From Geopseudomonas sagittaria (GTDB lineage Bacteria; Pseudomonadota; Gammaproteobacteria; Pseudomonadales; Pseudomonadaceae), in NCBI RefSeq assembly GCF_900115715.1, contig NZ_FOXM01000002.1, positions 124,001-188,000 on the forward strand: a stretch of DNA of 64,000 bases. The letters run 5' to 3'. Under the pieces are notes generated by a model. It did no database searches, was not told where the DNA came from, and saw nothing but the letters and a program-made list of their open reading frames with translations. Shown here piece by piece: positions 42,774 to 50,403 of the stretch. The stretch's first letter is position 1, and every line of letters begins with the position of its first letter. The position numbers and the translations under genes were made by a program.

Positions 42774-45331
42774 CAGTTCAGCTCCTCGGTCACGGAAATC
42801 AGGTGCAGCTCGGAGGCGTGCACCGGCCGACGCTGGCCACGCTCCTTGACGAAGTGGATGTCCGGGTCGCCGCGGCCGTCGTTGACGAAGGTGCGGAAGC
42901 GCTTGAGCTTCTCCGGGTCCTTGAGGGCGTTGGCCCACTCGCACTCGTAGCGGTCGACCACCAGCTGCATCTGCGCCTCCAGCTCTGCGCCGAGGCCTAG
43001 GCTGTCGTCGAGGATCACCGCCTTGAGGTAGTCCAGGCCGCCTTCCAGGCTCTCGCGCCACACCGAGGTGCGCTGCAGCTTGTCGGCGGTGCGCACGTAG
43101 AACATCAGGAAGCGGTCGATGGCGCGGATCAGCGCTGCGTCGTCGAGGTCGGTGGCGAACAGCTCGGCATGCCGCGGACGCATGCCGCCGTTGCCGGCCA
43201 CGTAGAGGTTCCAGCCCTTCTCGGTGGCGATCACGCCGACGTCCTTGCTCTGCGCCTCGGCGCATTCGCGGGTGCAGCCGGAGACGGCGAACTTGATCTT
43301 GTGCGGCGAGCGCAGGCCCTTGTAGCGATCCTCCAGGCGCAGCGCCATGCCGACGCTGTCCTGCACGCCGTAGCGGCACCAGGTGCTGCCGACGCAGGAT
43401 TTCACCGTGCGCAGCGACTTGCCGTAGGCGTGGCCGGTCTCGAAGCCGGCCTCGATCAGCTCGCCCCAGATGTCCGGCAGCTGGTGCAGCTGGGCGCCGA
43501 ACAGGTCGATGCGCTGGCCGCCGGTGATCTTGGTGTAGAGGTCGTATTTCTTGGCGACGGCGCCGAGGGCGATCAGCTTGTCCGGGGTGATCTCGCCACC
43601 GGCGATGCGCGGCACGATGGAGTAGGTGCCGTTCTTCTGCATGTTGGCCATGAAGGTGTCGTTGGTGTCCTGCAGCGGCACCAGCAGCGGGTCGGTGATC
43701 GGCTGGTTCCAGCAGGAGGCGAGGATCGAGCCGACCGCCGGCTTGCAGATGTCGCAGCCGACATGCCCGCGGCCGTGCTTGGCCAGCAGCTCCTCGAAGC
43801 TGATGATCCCCTCGACCCGTACCATGGCGTAGAGCTCCTGGCGGGTGTAGGCGAAGTGCTCGCAGAGGCTCTTGTCGACCGCCACGCCGCGGGCGCTCAG
43901 CTCGTGCTCGAAGACCTGCTTGAGCAGCGCGCTGCAGCCGCCGCAGCCGGTGCCGGCCTTGGTCGCCGCCTTCAGTTCGCCCAGATCGGTGATGCCGGCC
44001 TCGACCTGGCAGCACACCGCGCCCTTGGTGACGTTGTGGCAGGAACAGATGGTCGCGGTGTCCGGCAGGGCGTCGGCGCCGAGCGCCGGGGCACCGTCGG
44101 ACAGCGGCAGGATCAGGCTGGACGGATCGGAAGGCAGCTTGATGCCGTTCTGCGCGTACTGCAGCAGGGTGTCGTAGTAGCTGTTGTCGCCGACCAGCAC
44201 TGCGCCGAGCACGGTCTTGCCGTCGGCGGAGACCACCAGGCGCCGGTAGCTGGCGGTCGCCTCGTCGATGAAGCGATAGCTCTTGGCGCCCGGGGTGGCG
44301 CCGTGGGCGTCGCCGATCGAGCCGACATCCACGCCGAGCAGCTTGAGCTTGGTGGACATGTCGGCACCGGTGAACGGCTCGCCGGCCGAGCCGGCCAGCT
44401 GCGCGGCGACGGTGCGCGCCATGCTGTAGCCCGGGGCGACCAGGCCGAACACGCTGCCGTTCCACGACGCGCATTCGCCGATGGCGAAGATCGTCGGGTC
44501 CGAGGTGCGGCAGGCGTTGTCGACCGCCACGCCGCCGCGGGCGGCGATTTCCAGCCCGGCGCTGCGGCCCAGGGCGTCCTGCGGGCGGATGCCGGCGGAG
44601 AAGAGGATCAGGTCGGTCTCCAGGTATTCGCCGTCGTTGAAGTTCATCCGGTAGGCGTATTGCTCGCCGGCGACGATCTCCTGGGTGGCGCGCGACAGGT
44701 GCACGCCGACGCCCAGGGCCTCGATGCGCGCCTTCAGCGCCGCACCGCCTTCGCCGTCCAGCTGCACCGGCATCAGCCGCGGGGCGAACTCGACCACGTG
44801 GGCTTCCAGACCGAGGGATTTCAGCGCGTTGGCCGCTTCCAGGCCGAGCAGGCCGCCACCGACCACCACGCCACGCCGGGCCTGGGCGGCGGCGGCGCGG
44901 ATGTCGTCGAGGTCGTCCAGCGTGCGGTAGACCAGCCGCGAGTTGCCTTCGGCACCCGGGATCGGCGGCACGAAGGGGTAGGAGCCGGTGGCCAGGATCA
45001 GCTGGTCGTAGGCATGGCGGCCGGTGCTGGTCACCACCTCCTTGCGCACGCGGTCGATCTCCAGCACCTGCACGCCGAGGTGCGCCTGCACGCCGTGAGC
45101 CGCGTAGTAGTCCGCCGTGCACATGGCCAGCGACTCGGCATCGCGGCCGCCGAAGTATTCGGACAGGTGCACGCGGTCGTAGGCGCGCTGGCGTTCCTCG
45201 CCGAACACGTGGATTTCGTAGCGGGCCAGCGCGCCGCGCTCGATCAGCTGCTCGATGCAGTGATGGCCGACCATGCCGTTGCCGATGATGATCAGTGTTT
45301 CGCGCGGAATCGGGGTGACGATGGAGTTCAT
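42773..45331 (-). CDS. nirB: NirB, large subunit of NADH-dependent nitrite reductase
   Basis: 852 residues, full length. N-terminal FAD/NAD module (LIIGNGMVGHHCIEQL; VVVGGGLLGLEAANAL), a bacterioferredoxin-like [2Fe-2S] domain (CSCHNVTKGAVCC ... GTGCGGC), then ferredoxin-like half-domains and the siroheme/[4Fe-4S] site (GSTWCRYGVQDS, SGCTRECAEAQSKD). It reduces nitrite to ammonium with NADH in the cytoplasm. Transcription appears to start from a sigma54 promoter 230 bp upstream and to pass through a leader with an ANTAR-type hairpin and a terminator, so nitrogen status and nitrate probably both control it. Confidence 0.97.
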   Translation of the reverse strand: MNSIVTPIPRETLIIIGNGMVGHHCIEQLIERGALARYEIHVFGEERQRAYDRVHLSEYFGGRDAESLAMCTADYYAAHGVQAHLGVQVLEIDRVRKEVVTSTGRHAYDQLILATGSYPFVPPIPGAEGNSRLVYRTLDDLDDIRAAAAQARRGVVVGGGLLGLEAANALKSLGLEAHVVEFAPRLMPVQLDGEGGAALKARIEALGVGVHLSRATQEIVAGEQYAYRMNFNDGEYLETDLILFSAGIRPQDALGRSAGLEIAARGGVAVDNACRTSDPTIFAIGECASWNGSVFGLVAPGYSMARTVAAQLAGSAGEPFTGADMSTKLKLLGVDVGSIGDAHGATPGAKSYRFIDEATASYRRLVVSADGKTVLGAVLVGDNSYYDTLLQYAQNGIKLPSDPSSLILPLSDGAPALGADALPDTATICSCHNVTKGAVCCQVEAGITDLGELKAATKAGTGCGGCSALLKQVFEHELSARGVAVDKSLCEHFAYTRQELYAMVRVEGIISFEELLAKHGRGHVGCDICKPAVGSILASCWNQPITDPLLVPLQDTNDTFMANMQKNGTYSIVPRIAGGEITPDKLIALGAVAKKYDLYTKITGGQRIDLFGAQLHQLPDIWGELIEAGFETGHAYGKSLRTVKSCVGSTWCRYGVQDSVGMALRLEDRYKGLRSPHKIKFAVSGCTRECAEAQSKDVGVIATEKGWNLYVAGNGGMRPRHAELFATDLDDAALIRAIDRFLMFYVRTADKLQRTSVWRESLEGGLDYLKAVILDDSLGLGAELEAQMQLVVDRYECEWANALKDPEKLKRFRTFVNDGRGDPDIHFVKERGQRRPVHASELHLISVTEELN

Positions 45332-45377
45332 GGCTTTTCCTCAGTCTTGCCACTGCCGGGCATGGCCTGCAAAACGC

Positions 45378-45418
45378 AAAAAGGCGCCTGGAGCTGGTGA
45401 GCAGCTCCAGGCGCCTTT
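45378..45418 (-). terminator. Leader terminator/attenuator of nirBD
   Basis: A perfect 16-bp stem (45380-45395 with 45403-45418) and a 7-base loop, read on the minus strand and ending in a run of five T. It lies between the nirB promoter and the nirB start, so it must be overcome for nirB expression. Confidence 0.85.
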
Positions 45419-45500
45419 GCCTGGTATTCATGGATTGTTGGTGGGGTGCCTGCCTGAGCCACGTTGCCCGGTTCACCCCGTCCCGCGCCTGTGGAGGCTG

Positions 45501-45518
45501 GTGGTCGCCGATGACCAC
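45501..45518 (-). promoter_or_regulatory. ANTAR-type RNA hairpin in the nirBD leader
   Basis: On the minus strand GTGGTC-ATCGGC-GACCAC forms a perfect 6-bp stem with a hexaloop that has A at position 1 and G at position 4, the signature of ANTAR (NasT/NasR-type) RNA targets. Another stem (CCTGCC / GGCAGG) lies just upstream. It precedes the terminator by about 80 bases. Confidence 0.65.
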
Positions 45519-45560
45519 GGGGGACGTCCTGCCGGTGGGGCAGGCTTTGGCGGAATAACT

Positions 45561-45576
45561 GCAGATCCCGTGCCAG
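45561..45576 (-). promoter_or_regulatory. Sigma54 promoter of nirBD
   Basis: The minus strand reads TGGCACGGGATCTGCA, with GG and GC separated by exactly 10 bases as in -24/-12 promoters. It gives a leader of about 220 bases before nirB. Activation by NtrC is expected from known assimilatory nitrite reductase operons. Confidence 0.7.
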
Positions 45577-45743
45577 CTTCGCCGTGGCTGCCCGGCAGAT
45601 CGCTGCGAGGCGCGCCGCAGGGCCGCAAACGCGCTGTTCCAGGCGGCTGGGGCGATCTCGACGGGGCGGGGCAGCCCTCGTCCAGCAGGCGACCGTGAAC
45701 CAGAAAAGTGCGTGCAGGGCTGCGCGGAGTCCTTTTTGGGGCG

Positions 45744-45759
45744 ATTACATTTCTGTCAG
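45744..45759 (+). promoter_or_regulatory. CopR-type box upstream of copRS
   Basis: ATTACATTTCTGTCAG, 70 bp before the copR ATG, the closest of the four sites to the reverse complement of TGACA-N4-TGTAAT. It suggests autoregulation of copRS. Confidence 0.75.
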
Positions 45760-45829
45760 GCGGTGGCTGCCGGCCGCGCCGGGTTGCACAATCGCCATTC
45801 GCGCAACGGCGCAACGGAGAGGAGAAGCG

Positions 45830-46507
45830 ATGAGAATCCTGGTGGCCGAGGACGAGCCGAAGATCGGTGCCTATCTGCAGCAGGGGCTGAGCGAGGCAGG
45901 CTTTGCCGTCGAGCGCGTGGAGAACGGCAGCGATGCGCTGCAGCATGCGCTGGAGGAGGGCTACGACCTGCTGATCCTCGACGTGATGATGCCGGGCCTG
46001 GACGGCTGGGAGGTGTTGCGCCGGGTGCGCGCGGCCGGGCAGGAGGTGCCGGTGCTGTTTCTCACCGCCCGCGACCGCGTCGAGGACCGGGTCAAGGGCC
46101 TGGAACTGGGCGCCGACGACTACCTGGTCAAGCCGTTCGCCTTCGCCGAACTGCTGGCGCGGGTGCGCACCCTGCTGCGGCGCGGGCAGGCCAGTGCAGT
46201 GCCGACCCGCCTGCAGGTGGCCGACCTGGAGGTCGATCTGCTCAAGCGCCGGGCCAGCCGCGGCGGGCGGCGCATCGACCTGACCGCCAAGGAGTTCGCC
46301 CTGCTCGAACTGCTGCTGCGCCGCCAGGGCGAGGTGCTGCCCAAGTCGCTGATCGCCTCGCAGGTGTGGGACATGAACTTCGACAGCGACACCAACGTCA
46401 TCGAGGTGGCGATCCGCCGCCTGCGCGCGAAGATCGACGACGGCTTCGAACCCAAGCTGATCCACACCGTGCGCGGCATGGGCTACCTGCTGGATGCGCC
46501 GGAATGA
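45830..46507 (+). CDS. copR: CopR, OmpR-family copper response regulator
   Basis: 225 residues; GAGAGGAGAAG precedes the ATG at 45830. The receiver domain has acidic residues Glu7-Asp8 and acceptor Asp51 ([10 protein letters not shown]), Thr and Lys at the usual sites (FLTARD; YLVKPF). The winged helix ([23 protein letters not shown] ... [16 protein letters not shown] ... VRGMGYLL) is the CusR/CopR type. It should bind the four boxes described in this window. Its stop overlaps the copS start (ATGA). Confidence 0.95.
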   Translation: MRILVAEDEPKIGAYLQQGLSEAGFAVERVENGSDALQHALEEGYDLLILDVMMPGLDGWEVLRRVRAAGQEVPVLFLTARDRVEDRVKGLELGADDYLVKPFAFAELLARVRTLLRRGQASAVPTRLQVADLEVDLLKRRASRGGRRIDLTAKEFALLELLLRRQGEVLPKSLIASQVWDMNFDSDTNVIEVAIRRLRAKIDDGFEPKLIHTVRGMGYLLDAPE

Positions 46508-47892
46508 TCCGCCGCCCGTCGCTGACCACCCGCCTGAGCCTGCTGTTCATGCTGGCGCTGACCGGCGTGCTGCTGGCGGTCGGTCTGACCTTCAATCTGC
46601 TCAGCCGCGAACACTTCGTCGATCTCGACCGCCATGCCCTGCACGAGAAGCTGCAGGCCAGCCAGCGCCTGCTCGGCGGTCTGCGCCGGGCGGACCAGCT
46701 GGAGGCGCTGGGCCCGCAGCTGCACACCCTGCTCGGTGCCCACCAGGACCTGCGCGCGCAGATCCTCGCGGCCGATGGCCGGGTGCTGTTCGCCGAGCCT
46801 TCCGAGGCGGCCATTCCCGCGCGCTTTCGCACCCAGACCCACGCGTTGTGGGAGTGGTGGGAGGAGGGGCGCCTGCTGCGCGGGATGACTGCGCAGGTGG
46901 CACTGGCCGAGCCGGGGCAGTCGCTGACCCTGCTGCTGGCGCTGGACGTGACCCACCATGCCGACTTCTTCGCCGCCCTGGAGCGCTGGCTGTGGATCGC
47001 CCTGGGCGTCTGCGCGCTGCTCAGCGCCGGGCTCGGCTGGCTGGTGGCGCGCAGCGGTCTGCGGCCGCTGCGCGAGGTGACCCAGGTGGCGGCCACGGTG
47101 TCCGCCCGCTCGCTCAAGGAGCGCATTCCCGAGGCGGCGCTGCCGGTCGAGCTGCGGCCGCTGGTGTCGTCGTTCAACGGCATGCTCGAGCGGCTCGACG
47201 AGTCCTTCGTACGCCTGGCCAACTTCTCCGCCGACATCGCCCACGAGCTGCGCACCCCGCTGACCCAGTTGATGACCCACACCGAGGTGGTGCTGACCCG
47301 TGCGCGCAGCCTCGAGGAGTACCAGGACGCGCTCTACGCCAACCTCGATGACCTCAAGCGCATGGCGCGGATGATCGACGACATGCTGTTCCTGGCCAAG
47401 GCCGACAACGGCCTGATCGTCCCCGCACGCCGGCCGCTGGCGCTGCACGAGCTGGTCGACAAGCTGCTGGACTACTACCGCCTGCTGGCGGAGGAACACG
47501 GCATCGCCCTGCAGGCCAGCGGCCGCGGGCTGATCGCCGGCGACGAGGGCATGCTGCGCCGGGCACTGTCCAACCTGCTGAGCAATGCGCTGCGCTACAC
47601 GTCGGCCGGCGGCAGCATCCGCGTGGCGATTGCCGAGGGCGAGGGCGAGGTGATGCTGAGCGTGGAAAATCCCGGGCCGAGCATTCCTGCCGAACACCTC
47701 GGCCGGCTGTTCGACCGCTTCTACCGTGTGGCCCCGGCGGACCGCGAGGGCGGCGGCAACGCCGGGCTGGGCCTGGCGATCACCCGCTCGATCGTCGAGG
47801 CGCACGGCGGGCGCATCCGCTGTGCGTCGGCGGACGGCATCACCCGCTTCGAGCTGGCGTTTCCGGCGGCGATGGCGGCAGGGCCGCTCTGA
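46504..47892 (+). CDS. copS: CopS, copper-sensing histidine kinase
   Basis: 462 residues, CusS family. TM1 at about 10-32, a periplasmic sensor of about 130 residues, TM2 at about 160-183, and a HAMP domain. HisKA has His247 ([12 protein letters not shown]), and the ATPase has [19 protein letters not shown] and GLGLAIT. Periplasmic Cu(I) is the expected signal, sensed by the region between the two helices, which has paired His residues ([11 protein letters not shown]). It is translationally coupled to copR. Confidence 0.95.
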   Translation: MIRRPSLTTRLSLLFMLALTGVLLAVGLTFNLLSREHFVDLDRHALHEKLQASQRLLGGLRRADQLEALGPQLHTLLGAHQDLRAQILAADGRVLFAEPSEAAIPARFRTQTHALWEWWEEGRLLRGMTAQVALAEPGQSLTLLLALDVTHHADFFAALERWLWIALGVCALLSAGLGWLVARSGLRPLREVTQVAATVSARSLKERIPEAALPVELRPLVSSFNGMLERLDESFVRLANFSADIAHELRTPLTQLMTHTEVVLTRARSLEEYQDALYANLDDLKRMARMIDDMLFLAKADNGLIVPARRPLALHELVDKLLDYYRLLAEEHGIALQASGRGLIAGDEGMLRRALSNLLSNALRYTSAGGSIRVAIAEGEGEVMLSVENPGPSIPAEHLGRLFDRFYRVAPADREGGGNAGLGLAITRSIVEAHGGRIRCASADGITRFELAFPAAMAAGPL

Positions 47893-47940
47893 TGGCGCGG
47901 TGTCCCAGCTGCCGGCCGTATTCCGGCGCTGGCCATGCGC

Positions 47941-48540
47941 TCAACGGTTCGGCGCAGCCTTGAACTGCCAGCGCGAACGTGCCGGCTCGGCGGCGTCGCA
48001 CTCCTCCAGGAACAGGGCACGCCAGCGGTGTTCGCTGGAGAAGGTGGTGTCGGACTTGTGCCCGGCCGTCACGCACAGCCCCGAGCCTTCGAGCTCGACC
48101 CGACCGTCGCCGTGCAGGCGGAAGATCTGCAAGCGCTCGGCCTCGAGGAACGGGGTGCGCTCGCCGCAGCCACGCGGGATCAGCGCCGCGCCCGGCAGGG
48201 CACGGCCATTCAGGCCGGCCGCCGTCATGCAGCGGTTGTAGGCCGGGAAGCGGATATAGCCATTGGGCTCGAGGATCACCGCCTCGTCCTCGTACAGGCC
48301 GGGCTTGCAGTTGTGCGCGGTCATCGGCATGTCGAAGCGGATGTACTGACCCGAGCCGACGATGTCGAGGCAATAGCCATCCTCGGGGCGATCGAGGCGA
48401 TCGATCAGTTGCAGATGGCCGGGGGGCTTGGGCGCCAGGGGCGCGGCCATGCCTTCCGCCAGGCTCAGGGCGAATACCAGGCCGGCGAGCAGCAGCCGGG
48501 CGGCGGATCCGGGGGAAAGGTGTTTTCGGGCTTTGCGCAT
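47941..48540 (-). CDS. Secreted ricin-type beta-trefoil-like protein
   Basis: 199 residues from the ATG at 48540. Signal peptide about 1-32. The mature part has repeated beta-trefoil-like units with Cys pairs (YCLDIVGSGQYIRF, PAYNRCMTAAG, GSGLCVTAGHKS) and a closing RSRWQFKAAP. This matches a short single-domain lectin-like fold. No catalytic domain is attached. Ligand unknown. It is convergent with copS and separate from the azoreductase. It may be a periplasmic or exported binding protein. Confidence 0.6.
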   Translation of the reverse strand: MRKARKHLSPGSAARLLLAGLVFALSLAEGMAAPLAPKPPGHLQLIDRLDRPEDGYCLDIVGSGQYIRFDMPMTAHNCKPGLYEDEAVILEPNGYIRFPAYNRCMTAAGLNGRALPGAALIPRGCGERTPFLEAERLQIFRLHGDGRVELEGSGLCVTAGHKSDTTFSSEHRWRALFLEECDAAEPARSRWQFKAAPNR

Positions 48541-48641
48541 GCTCGCTACCTGCAAAAGCCCTGCGCGGCAATCGCCGGCAGGGCTGGGCATCGGGGAGGA
48601 GAGGCGCCCTCGACAGGACGCCGCTCCGGGGCCTGGGTCGC

Positions 48642-49241
48642 TCAGGCGATCAGCTCGCCGATGTGCGCCTGGGCGGCGGCGAACGCCTTGTCGGCACCCT
48701 CGGCACCCATCGCCAGACCTTCGGCGTAGACGAACTCGACGTCGGTCATGCCGAGGAAGGCCAGTACGCTCTTCAGGTAGGGCACCTGCGAGTCGTTCGG
48801 GGTGTCGCGGTACAGGCCGCCGCGGGCCAGGGCCACGTAGACCTTCTTGCCCTGCAGCAGGCCCTGCGGGCCGTTCTCGGTGTAGCGGAAGGTCACCCCG
48901 GCGCGGGCGATGGCGTCGATCCAGGTCTTCAGCTGCACCGGCACGCCGAAGTTGTACATCGGCACGCCGAGGACGATGACGTCGACCGCCTGCACCTGGG
49001 CGATCAGCGCATCATCGAGGGCGACGCGGGCGGCCTGCTCGGCGCTGCGCTGCTCGGCCGGGGTGAACAGCGCGCCCAGCGCCGCCTCGTCGAGCACCGG
49101 GTGCGGATGGCTGGCCAGGTCGCGCAGCTCGACCACGGCTTGCGGGTTCTGCGCCTGCAGGCGGGCGGTGATGGCGTCGGCCAGGCGGGTGGAGTTGGCG
49201 CCGGTGGAACGGGCGCTGGCGTTGATTTGCAGGATCTTCAT
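48642..49241 (-). CDS. azoR: FMN-dependent NADH:quinone/azo oxidoreductase
   Basis: 199 residues. Flavodoxin-like fold with the N-terminal phosphate loop ([15 protein letters not shown]), the [23 protein letters not shown] flavin-binding block, and the [16 protein letters not shown] strand. Length and sequence match AzoR. It reduces azo compounds and quinones with NADH in the cytoplasm, protecting against electrophile stress. A degenerate LysR-type regulator gene is divergent from it, so regulation may have been lost or altered. Confidence 0.93.
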   Translation of the reverse strand: MKILQINASARSTGANSTRLADAITARLQAQNPQAVVELRDLASHPHPVLDEAALGALFTPAEQRSAEQAARVALDDALIAQVQAVDVIVLGVPMYNFGVPVQLKTWIDAIARAGVTFRYTENGPQGLLQGKKVYVALARGGLYRDTPNDSQVPYLKSVLAFLGMTDVEFVYAEGLAMGAEGADKAFAAAQAHIGELIA

Positions 49242-49339
49242 GGCGGTTTTCCTCGAACGATGGGTGAACTTTAAGCCTTTGCACTGATGTGAAATAGGCG
49301 GCAATCAGGAACTGTCTGTTGACTGGATAATCAACAATT

Positions 49340-49492
49340 AGCCGACTCGATGCCATGCAACTGTTCGTCCGCGTCGCCTAGCTGGGCATCTACGCGGTGC
49401 TGGCGAGCAACCGCTATGTGCCCCATCACGTGCGGGTGCTGATCGAGTTCCTGGCCGGCTGGCTGGCGGAGTCCCGCGCAGACTCGGCGTGA
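49340..49492 (+). pseudogene. LysR-family regulator relic with internal deletion and stop
   Basis: The plus strand encodes the start of a LysR protein (RLDAMQLFVRVA), then a TAG at 49379-49381 where the family has Glu, then LG fused in frame to a LysR C-terminus (IYAVLASNRYVPHHVRVLIEFLAGWLAE) ending at TGA. The region between (over 200 codons in a full gene) is deleted. It is divergent from azoR, the standard position for its activator. Confidence 0.75.
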
Positions 49493-49539
49493 TGTCTGTG
49501 CCGGGGGCGCCTGGATAAGTGCGTGAAGAGGCAGAGGCG

Positions 49540-49569
49540 CTCTTCCGCCCCCTCCCGCAGGCGGAAGAG
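49540..49569. terminator. Inverted repeat at the end of the gspAB operon
   Basis: CTCTTCCGCC and GGCGGAAGAG (10-bp perfect stem, 10-base loop) lie just after the gspB stop. There is no clear T-run, so termination is plausible but not certain. Confidence 0.45.
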
Positions 49570-49577
49570 GGGCCGGA

Positions 49578-50402
49578 TCAGCGCTGCGGCCGGAAGCGGT
49601 AGCCGCTGAAGTTCAGCACCACGCCATCGCTGGCGATCCGCTCCAGGGTGATGCCCGGTGCGGCGCTTTCGCCCTGGCGCAGCACCCGGTCGTTGATCAC
49701 CGCCATGCGCATGCCCGGCTCCTCGACGTAGGAGAAGCCGGAAATCGCCAGCGCCGGAATGCGCTCGCGCACGGCGGGCGGCAGTTCGTAGAAGGCGAGC
49801 ACCCGGCTGGGGGGCGCGGGCAGCGCGCTGGCGGGCGCGGACGACGGACGCGGCGTGGCGGCGAGCGTTGCCGGCGCGGCGGCCGGCAGCGTCTTGGGCG
49901 TGCCGGGTTGCGGCGCCAGCGCGGGCAGCACGACCTTGGGCACGGCCTGCGCAATCGCCGCTACGGGCGATACCGGCTGGGCCTGCGCCTGTGGTGGTGT
50001 CGCCAGCGGCGGCGTCTCTGGCTGCGCCGCCGCCACGGGCGCGGCGGCCGGGATACTCGGCGGCGCGGCGGTGGCTCCCGGGCTGGCGCTGGGCGGTGCC
50101 GCTTTCGAGGCCTGTGCCGATGCCAGCGCGGTCGCGGGCGAGCTGACGACGGTGGTCGTGCTCAGGCTAGCCGCCGTCGCGGGGCTGCTCGGCAGCGGTG
50201 CTGCCGGCGCCTGCCAGGGCCGCCACCAGCCGGCCACGGCAACGGCCAGCAGCAGGGCGCCGCTGGCCAGCAGGGGCAGGCGGGCGAAGGCTGACGGAGC
50301 GTTGGCGAGCGTATCGACCGCCGGCAGGGTGGCGAGATCCGGGACCTTGCCTTGCTGGCGGGCGTATTCGGATTTTTTCAGGGCGTCGAGGATGTAGGAC
50401 AT
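49578..50402 (-). CDS. gspB: GspB/ExeB-like type II secretion assembly protein
   Basis: 274 residues. N-terminal MSYILDALKKSEYARQQG is the GspB/PulB signature. A transmembrane helix at about 42-60, a long Pro/Ala-rich periplasmic linker (65-200), and the C-terminal domain (LPPAVRERIPALAISGFSYVEEPGMRMAVIND) follow. With ExeA/GspA it helps insert the secretin through the peptidoglycan. Its start is 1 bp after the gspA stop. Confidence 0.9.
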   Translation of the reverse strand: MSYILDALKKSEYARQQGKVPDLATLPAVDTLANAPSAFARLPLLASGALLLAVAVAGWWRPWQAPAAPLPSSPATAASLSTTTVVSSPATALASAQASKAAPPSASPGATAAPPSIPAAAPVAAAQPETPPLATPPQAQAQPVSPVAAIAQAVPKVVLPALAPQPGTPKTLPAAAPATLAATPRPSSAPASALPAPPSRVLAFYELPPAVRERIPALAISGFSYVEEPGMRMAVINDRVLRQGESAAPGITLERIASDGVVLNFSGYRFRPQR

Positions 50403-50403
50403 G

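Noticed and set aside
43169-45400. 743-codon plus-strand frame opposite nirB
   Set aside because: No start signal or domain; nirB is complete on the other strand.
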